Positions 59,032 through 64,000 of a DNA stretch of 64,000 nucleotides are shown here, piece after piece; the first letter of the stretch is position 1, and the number at the start of each line of letters is the position of its first letter. The DNA is from Pontibacter aydingkolensis. GTDB taxonomy: Bacteria; Bacteroidota; Bacteroidia; Cytophagales; Hymenobacteraceae. The notes beneath the pieces are model-generated. The model saw only the letters and a program-made list of their open reading frames with translations, was not told the DNA's origin and searched no databases. The DNA lies in contig NZ_JAHYXK010000001.1 of the NCBI RefSeq assembly GCF_019443125.1, positions 1 to 64,000 of the forward strand, read 5' to 3'. Made by a program: the position numbers and the translations under genes.

Positions 59032-62000
59032 TCATAGTTGCCAGTCGTCGGCGCGCAATTCTGCCTCCTGGCGCTTTTTGTCTAATTTCTGTATAAATGT
59101 AGTGTATTCTGAGGCCGGAAGCAAGCTTTCAAGCGTCTCTTTAGCCTCGTCAGCGTAGCTGTATAGGCCTAATTCTATACTTTCGAGCGCATAAGCTTTG
59201 TGTAGTTCTGCCGCATAAGGGTTATACGTGATACCGCTCAGCAAAATATTATATGCCTTTTCTGTTTTAGGCTCATGCTTGTTAAAGTATTCCGCAGCGG
59301 CCAGTACTACTTCCTCATCATACATAAGCATTTTCAGCGCTTGATTGTACCTGCTGGCTGCTTCCTCGTTTCGGCCCCTGGCCTCAGCCACTTTTGCCTT
59401 AAAGTATAAATGCTGCCGTTTGTCTCTATCCGTAAGATACAACTGGCCCATCCTGGAAAGCAGTACATCATACTTACCGGTATACAACCACAGGCGCAAC
59501 TGCTGCAGGTTTAACCTGGAACGGAGCTCGCCTTCTGGCTGCAATTTTGAAGACGCATCCTGTATGGCATCATAGGCTTCTTTCCAGCGTTTTTTCCCTA
59601 TCAGATAATCTACGCGTGCTACCAGCGCGTGGCGGTTCAGGTCTTTATCCTGCACGGCCTGTACCAACGCATTTACTTCCTGGCTGGTAAGCTGAGGCAG
59701 AAACGTGAGCATGTACTGTACTTTATCTTTATCTGGTACCGCTGCCACAATGGTCTGTGTGTTTTGGTCCAGCACAGCCATCAGGTCCTGGGCTATGGCA
59801 ATGGCATCCTGGTTTTCGGTGTAACCTACTTCCTGCAAGGCCTCTATGGCTTGTTGCGGCTGATTAGCCAGTGCCAGCGCATAACCGTGCGCCAAAAAAG
59901 CATTCTGGTACCCGTTGTCCTTTGATCTTTTAAAATATGAGGCGGCGGCTCTGTAATTTTTTTCCTCCATCATCCATAACCCCAGCGCATAGTTATAATA
60001 ACCACTTTTGGCCTCGGCCTGTAATGCCAGGTTCTCCAGCAGCCTCCTGCCCTCTCTTGGGCGGCCGTTATAATGGTGCACCAGACCTTTCAGGTAGAAC
60101 AGGTCCTCAAAGAACATCTGGTTGCCCGGCGAAGACAGGTACCGGTTTATAGGTTCTATTCTGGCTGTATCACCTGACTTTAGCCTGCTGATGGTCTGGT
60201 TATAAAATAATGTAAGGTCTTCTATGCTTTCAAGCGAATCGGGCATGTAAGCTTCTTTCTCACGGGGCTCCATGCCCAGTAGTTGTCTTAGCACTGCTGT
60301 GTTGCTGCGCAGGGTTTTATACTTTCCTTTAATCGATTGGTCCAGTAGGGCCTGGGCTGGCTCCAGCATGGCCTGCCTGGTATAGTAAGCCAACCTGTTG
60401 CTGTAAATAAAGTCTTTATCAGAAGTATGTTCCTGGGCAAGGTTAAAGTAGAACTCGGTGCTGTCCTGCACGTTGGTCTGGGCATACATCAAGGCCAGGT
60501 TATTATAGATTTCGGCACTTTCCGGAAATTTAGAGATCCCCTCCTGCAATACATAAAGCTTCTCGAAAAAATAGCGTTTGTCGTCGTAAAGGTTAGCTAA
60601 ACGTACATACAGTTTCGGGTTAGGCCGTTTAAACAACGCATCTTTCAGACGCAGTATCTCATTGTTGCGCTGATTTGTTTTGCGGTACAAACCAGACAGG
60701 CTGTAATTTGCCTTCACGTTATTTACGTCATACAGGTCGCTTTCCATGTAGTAAGGCTCTGCCAGAATATCGTTGCCGGATGCTGTGTACAGGTCGCCGA
60801 GATAATTGTAGTAACCAGCCTGCGCATACATGTAAGAGCGATACTGGGTGCGCACGATAAGTATGGCACAAAGTATAAGCCCCATCATAAAGAATGAAAA
60901 CATCGACAGGTTTTTGGGTTCATACACCACTTTATAAACCGGCAGGCGCTGTTCTATCAGCCTTCCGAAGTTTATCATGATGTAGATAAAGAACACAAAG
61001 CCAAAAGCCAGGTGCGTGTATACTATAAGATCGCGGAAAAGGGCAATGTAGGTGTCGTTGGCAGTGGCAAAGGCATAGCCTATACTTGCAAAGGCAATGG
61101 TGGCAAACACCAGGTACAAAACAGCACCTGTCGGCCTGAAAAGGAATATTTTTTTATAGTAAGCCTCACGCTGGCGCATACCCCAGAAACCAGCCACCGC
61201 CGACAGCAACAGGACAACATAAGCGTTTATATAGAGCAGGTCGGCATGCAGGTACCCGATGTGGCGCAAATACAGCAGCAGAAGGTTAAGTAGGTAAAGC
61301 ACGGTTACAAGTATAAACTGCCACATGCTAAAACGGCGTTCCGGCGTCTTACTTTGCGTATTTATCCATAGCAATGCATTTACGTTTTCATAAGACACCC
61401 ACACCATAAACAGCAGCGTTACAATAAGGGTACCGATGCTGCTGTAGTTTACCAGGTGCAGTGTTACCAACTCTGCCGAGAAATCAGCTTCTGTGTAAAA
61501 CAGTACGCCAAGTATACCCACAATACCCAGCATGGCCAGCAAGCGCAGCGAAAACCTGGTTTGCGGTAGGAATGCCTGGAAAGCATAGCTGCCAAGAGCC
61601 AGGAGAATTATACTTACCAGTAAGGCCGTCTGGCTGGCACCAGAACCAAATATACTAAGCTCATCGAAGTAAAAACTGGCCAGAAACAGCATAAGCAACA
61701 ACATGCCCACAAAGTACGGAATACGCTTCATGGTGCTGATGGCAGCAGCATAGAAGGCAATGCTAAGGGCAATAAAGCCCAAAAACAGGGTGGCAGCCGT
61801 GGTGTTAATTGTTGGAAGGGTTACGTCGTACTGCTCAAAAAGCAGATAGCCGTCTGCTGATAGCGTAAAGTTCTCGAGCAAACGTGATACTTCGTGCACC
61901 GGAACAGGCACTACCTGCAGGTCTGTTATCTTGTCCCAACCGTAGGCTTGGTCCTCTCCTGCAAAGTAATAAAATACGCCTATTGCCAGCGCCAGCAGGC

Positions 62001-62073
62001 TCAGCAGCAATAAAAAAAGATAGGGATACTTGGTGTCAGTATCCCAGCCTTTCCAGAATTTGATTTTGCTCAT
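59032..62073 (-). CDS. Large membrane protein with TPR repeats
   Basis: 1013 aa. The first third has about eleven hydrophobic helices (for example [19 protein letters not shown] and [17 protein letters not shown]). From about residue 430 it consists of TPR-like helical repeats with alternating Ala/Tyr/Leu pairs ([45 protein letters not shown]). The protein has no recognised catalytic motif. It lies 15 bases from gatC and 10 bases from the ABC ATPase gene, so it is in the same operon. It could be a scaffold or sensor for envelope assembly; this is inference only. Confidence 0.8.
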   Translation of the reverse strand: MSKIKFWKGWDTDTKYPYLFLLLLSLLALAIGVFYYFAGEDQAYGWDKITDLQVVPVPVHEVSRLLENFTLSADGYLLFEQYDVTLPTINTTAATLFLGFIALSIAFYAAAISTMKRIPYFVGMLLLMLFLASFYFDELSIFGSGASQTALLVSIILLALGSYAFQAFLPQTRFSLRLLAMLGIVGILGVLFYTEADFSAELVTLHLVNYSSIGTLIVTLLFMVWVSYENVNALLWINTQSKTPERRFSMWQFILVTVLYLLNLLLLYLRHIGYLHADLLYINAYVVLLLSAVAGFWGMRQREAYYKKIFLFRPTGAVLYLVFATIAFASIGYAFATANDTYIALFRDLIVYTHLAFGFVFFIYIMINFGRLIEQRLPVYKVVYEPKNLSMFSFFMMGLILCAILIVRTQYRSYMYAQAGYYNYLGDLYTASGNDILAEPYYMESDLYDVNNVKANYSLSGLYRKTNQRNNEILRLKDALFKRPNPKLYVRLANLYDDKRYFFEKLYVLQEGISKFPESAEIYNNLALMYAQTNVQDSTEFYFNLAQEHTSDKDFIYSNRLAYYTRQAMLEPAQALLDQSIKGKYKTLRSNTAVLRQLLGMEPREKEAYMPDSLESIEDLTLFYNQTISRLKSGDTARIEPINRYLSSPGNQMFFEDLFYLKGLVHHYNGRPREGRRLLENLALQAEAKSGYYNYALGLWMMEEKNYRAAASYFKRSKDNGYQNAFLAHGYALALANQPQQAIEALQEVGYTENQDAIAIAQDLMAVLDQNTQTIVAAVPDKDKVQYMLTFLPQLTSQEVNALVQAVQDKDLNRHALVARVDYLIGKKRWKEAYDAIQDASSKLQPEGELRSRLNLQQLRLWLYTGKYDVLLSRMGQLYLTDRDKRQHLYFKAKVAEARGRNEEAASRYNQALKMLMYDEEVVLAAAEYFNKHEPKTEKAYNILLSGITYNPYAAELHKAYALESIELGLYSYADEAKETLESLLPASEYTTFIQKLDKKRQEAELRADDWQL

Positions 62074-62088
62074 AGGTAAGTCAGCAGA

Positions 62089-62376
62089 CTATTCTAGCAC
62101 TTTTGGCACTCTGAAATAATCCGAGTCTTTTTTAGGGGCATTCAGTAATGCCTGTTCGTGTGTGATGGTATTTTGAGCTACATCTTCGCGCAATACATTC
62201 ACTTCTTCAGACATGTGCGTAAGCGGCTCTACGTTCTCTGTGTCCAGTTCGCGCAACTGGTCTACCCAGTTCAGGATCTTGTTCAGGTCCTGCAGCACTT
62301 CCTGCTCTTTTTCCTCGTTAAACTCCAGCCTTGCTAAGTGCGCTAATTTTCTGATAGTCTGAATATCTGTTGACAT
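62089..62376 (-). CDS. gatC: Asp/Glu-tRNA amidotransferase subunit C
   Basis: 95 aa, GatC of the GatCAB complex that converts Glu-tRNA(Gln) (or Asp-tRNA(Asn)) to the amide. The N-terminal LAHLARLEFNEEKEQE and C-terminal DVAQNTITHEQALLNAPKKDSDYFRVPKVLE are typical. GatA and GatB are not in the window. The first 59 bases overlap the end of plsC in a different frame; the GatC start looks correct. Confidence 0.93.
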   Translation of the reverse strand: MSTDIQTIRKLAHLARLEFNEEKEQEVLQDLNKILNWVDQLRELDTENVEPLTHMSEEVNVLREDVAQNTITHEQALLNAPKKDSDYFRVPKVLE

Positions 62377-63124
62377 CGGTCTTTATATGTTTCGTTACTT
62401 CTGTTTGAATTATGTTGAAAACCCGCTCCTTTAATAATGGCAGGTCTGCTTGTGTCATCCCTTTAGTTTCAATAGGCTCATGGAACACTATTTTAAGCGG
62501 ATGCCACCTTATTTTCAGCTTGCCGTCCAGGTCGGGTAAAAAGTGCTGGTTGTAAGGCATAGTTACCGGCACAACCGGCAGCTGTTTTTCGATGGCCAGC
62601 TTAAATGGCCCGTCTTTAAAAGGCAGTAACTGCTCCCCGGCTGTAGGCGGAATCGTGCCCTCCGGAAAAATAACCAGGTTACGGCCCTGCTCCAGCGTTT
62701 TAACCGACTTAATATAACTCTTAGCACTACTTACAGCGCTTTTACGGTCTACGGAGATATACAGTTTGCTGTATACTTGTCCCCACAAAGGCACCTTCGT
62801 CAGAGAGCTTTTCCCTACAAAGTTAAGAAATCCGGGGATGGAATGCAGCATCATCGGGATGTCGAGGTAAGAACTATGGTTGGGCGTAAAAATATACTGT
62901 TGCTTCGGGTTGAACTTCATGCGCCACTCTACTATAAGCGGTGCCATAAACATGCGCAGAAATACTGTAGACCATACTCTGTTGATGCCGTGCACGTGCT
63001 TATACCACTTCTCTTTCTGGATAAGGATTGCCTGTGCCGGGTATGTAATTACAAACGGCACTATGAACCAGGTGCAGCACCAGGTTGCATACAGTCTTTG
63101 GGAGAGGTATTTAATCGCTTTCAT
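62318..63124 (-). CDS. plsC: 1-acyl-sn-glycerol-3-phosphate acyltransferase
   Basis: 268 aa membrane-bound acyltransferase converting lysophosphatidic to phosphatidic acid. The catalytic H(x)4D is in NHSSYLDIPMM, followed by the substrate-binding FPEGTIPPT and VPVTMPYNQ. An N-terminal hydrophobic stretch anchors it. It opens a minus-strand operon ending with ilvE. Its C-terminal 19 codons overlap gatC. Confidence 0.92.
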   Translation of the reverse strand: MKAIKYLSQRLYATWCCTWFIVPFVITYPAQAILIQKEKWYKHVHGINRVWSTVFLRMFMAPLIVEWRMKFNPKQQYIFTPNHSSYLDIPMMLHSIPGFLNFVGKSSLTKVPLWGQVYSKLYISVDRKSAVSSAKSYIKSVKTLEQGRNLVIFPEGTIPPTAGEQLLPFKDGPFKLAIEKQLPVVPVTMPYNQHFLPDLDGKLKIRWHPLKIVFHEPIETKGMTQADLPLLKERVFNIIQTEVTKHIKTDVNRYSDYQKISALSKAGV

Positions 63125-63380
63125 GCACTCAAATGTAATAATATTCCCTTATTGTTCAACTCCTCAAGAACCAATGCAGTTTCAGAATAATTCAATAACG
63201 TATTGTGTTGCTGCGTGGTATAGTTTTATGTATGTTCTGTTGTTTTATTGATGTTAGTTCTATCGTTAACTTTGATAACTAATCGAATCAAGCTATTGTC
63301 TTATAGTTGGCTTTCATACTCAGTGCTATTAACCTAATGTTTTATAGTTAACTGGGCTTGCTCAAGGGCCGCAAGGCCCC

Positions 63381-63472
63381 GTCTTGAGGCATCGCGCTGC
63401 TTTCGCTTCCTTGGCTCCTACGTCGCCATGCCTTACGGCACCGGAACCTCTCGAGGCGCTCAACCTCAAGAC
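63381..63472. repeat. GC-rich structured island
   Basis: GTCTTGAGG (63381-63389) pairs with CCTCAAGAC (63464-63472). Between them lies GC-rich, non-coding-looking sequence; just before it is GGCCGCAAGGCC (63367-63378). It stands out in an AT-rich 700-base spacer. The 81-codon minus-strand frame across it does not look like a protein. Confidence 0.6.
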
Positions 63473-63551
63473 TGATATCTTTCTCATAGCTACCTCCATT
63501 TATAATTTGGAGCGTCAAGCTTCGAGATTTTTCGCGTTTGTATTTTCGTAG

Positions 63552-63571
63552 GGACAGGTCGCGACCTGTCC
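63552..63571. repeat. 20-bp perfect palindrome, copy shared with 6781
   Basis: GGACAGGTCGCGACCTGTCC is perfectly self-complementary. Its core GACAGGTCGCGACCTGTC, with GTAG/GGTAG-like flank, recurs at 6781-6798. Confidence 0.85.
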
Positions 63572-63665
63572 GCTCATAGACTGTAACTATCAAACAATTA
63601 TACTTACCATAGCCTTAGCGGAAAGTCCCCCTCCGAATCCAGTTCGGAGTCCATGACTTTGAAGT

Positions 63666-63696
63666 CGCCCCTCCCGAACTTGATTCGGGAGGGGCG
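63666..63696. repeat. Strong 13-bp hairpin
   Basis: CGCCCCTCCCGAA pairs perfectly with TTCGGGAGGGGCG around CTTGA. Flanking CCCCCTCCG (about 63627) and CGAAGGGGGA (about 63695) extend it as nested arms. Confidence 0.85.
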
Positions 63697-63724
63697 AAGG
63701 GGGATGTTGAATAACCAACTATAA

Positions 63725-63758
63725 AACACCTCCCTACCTTCCTCAAGGAGGGAATTTA
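63725..63758 (+). repeat. Short REP-like repeat, copy 4
   Basis: AACACCTCCCTACCTTCC followed by TCAAGGAGGGAATT: the same layout as 6861-6893 and 39941-39973 with more differences. It lies upstream of the terminal gene's stop. Confidence 0.65.
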
Positions 63759-63836
63759 ACGTAGTGACCGGACTCTTTCCCCTGTTTTGGAGGTTGGGAC
63801 CCTCGACAAAAGGGGACGGTTTGAATGGGGTAAACC

Positions 63837-64000
63837 CTATTTAATACCAAGTATAAAAGCGGCTTTAAGTATACCAGCTACGCTAATGGCATCGGTTATT
63901 TCGTTGTTCATGGCCATGCGTACGGCTTCTGAAAATGGCACGCGTTTAATGTGCAGCTCTTCGGTTTCCTCAAAAGCGGTTTCGCCGGCGGTTAGCTCCT
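63837..64000 (-). CDS. NUDIX hydrolase, C-terminal fragment (runs off window)
   Basis: Partial frame entering from the right edge and ending at TAG 63839-63837. The last 54 residues (ELTAGETAFEETEELHIKRV, then a helix ending MNNEITDAISVAGILKAAF) match the C-terminal segment of ADP-ribose pyrophosphatase-type NUDIX proteins, including the EITDAxS...LLK helix. The NUDIX box itself would lie outside the window, so this identification rests on the tail alone. Confidence 0.7.
   Translation of the reverse strand, partial: ELTAGETAFEETEELHIKRVPFSEAVRMAMNNEITDAISVAGILKAAFILGIK

Noticed and set aside
63348..63593. 81-codon minus-strand ORF in the last spacer
   Set aside because: It spans inverted repeats and a perfect palindrome; no protein family.
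1..64000. tRNA or rRNA genes
   Set aside because: No cloverleaf-like sequence with CCA-type ends or rRNA text was recognised by eye; a covariance-model scan would settle this.

Overview
The window looks like chromosomal DNA of a Bacteroidota bacterium, most likely order Cytophagales, family Hymenobacteraceae (Pontibacter-like). The phylum rests on two tandem SusC/SusD pairs, TAnnTTTG-type promoter boxes, genes without Shine-Dalgarno leaders, and CarboxypepD-reg/TonB outer-membrane proteins. The genus is inference from overall protein character. No rRNA, tRNA or CRISPR array was seen. Most genes are housekeeping or envelope genes. The accessory signal lies mainly between genes.

Layout. 1-678: right end of an IS3-family element. 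858-1984: Fur/PerR-like regulator with a 2-Cys peroxiredoxin. 2059-4191: fluoride channel CrcB, a methyltransferase and two GNAT acetyltransferases. 4436-6606: kdtA (Kdo transferase) overlapping rsgA. 6607-7121: repeat island. 7122-16368: short-chain dehydrogenase, FAS1 lipoprotein, cyclophilin, dicarboxylate/glutamate symporter, serine hydrolase, SRPBCC protein, subtilase and PanE-type reductase. 16535-19301: MoxR-like ATPase with a VWA partner. 19363-19857: a DUF559 nuclease-like gene framed by 42-bp inverted repeats. 19919-20899: acyl-ACP desaturase. 21100-25294: surface-glycan genes (glycosyltransferase, flippase, and a DegT aminotransferase with a FdtA-type isomerase). 25411-28494: EamA transporter, YigZ, CorA and a YCII protein. 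28824-38580: outer-membrane barrel, a lipoprotein gene with an in-frame stop, a large membrane-anchored protein, UspA, an ATP-grasp enzyme and a lipoprotein. 38934-45075: dtd, mazG-like, comB, gcvT, CHASE3 histidine kinase, response regulator and rnhB. 45248-55116: two SusC/SusD pairs. 55468-63124: prfB with its programmed +1 frameshift, then a tight operon read from plsC through gatC, a 1013-aa TPR membrane protein, an ABC ATPase and an adenosyltransferase to ilvE. 63837-64000: C-terminus of a NUDIX hydrolase.

The most interesting structure is a family of small dispersed elements sharing 42-bp inverted termini. One copy (19363-19857) holds a DUF559/Vsr-like nuclease ORF whose last 13 codons and stop are supplied by the right terminus. 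Another (6702-7062) has the same termini without the ORF, like a MITE. A third (38628-38835) is diverged. Shorter single copies lie at 6861, 18126, 39941 and 63725. The arrangement resembles REP/RAYT pairs or transposon/MITE pairs but with a different type of nuclease; this is a hypothesis. The window is also saturated with the word AAGTATA/TATACTT, in all reading frames and in spacers. Two otherwise intact genes (DUF559 and a lipoprotein) each carry one early in-frame TAA.
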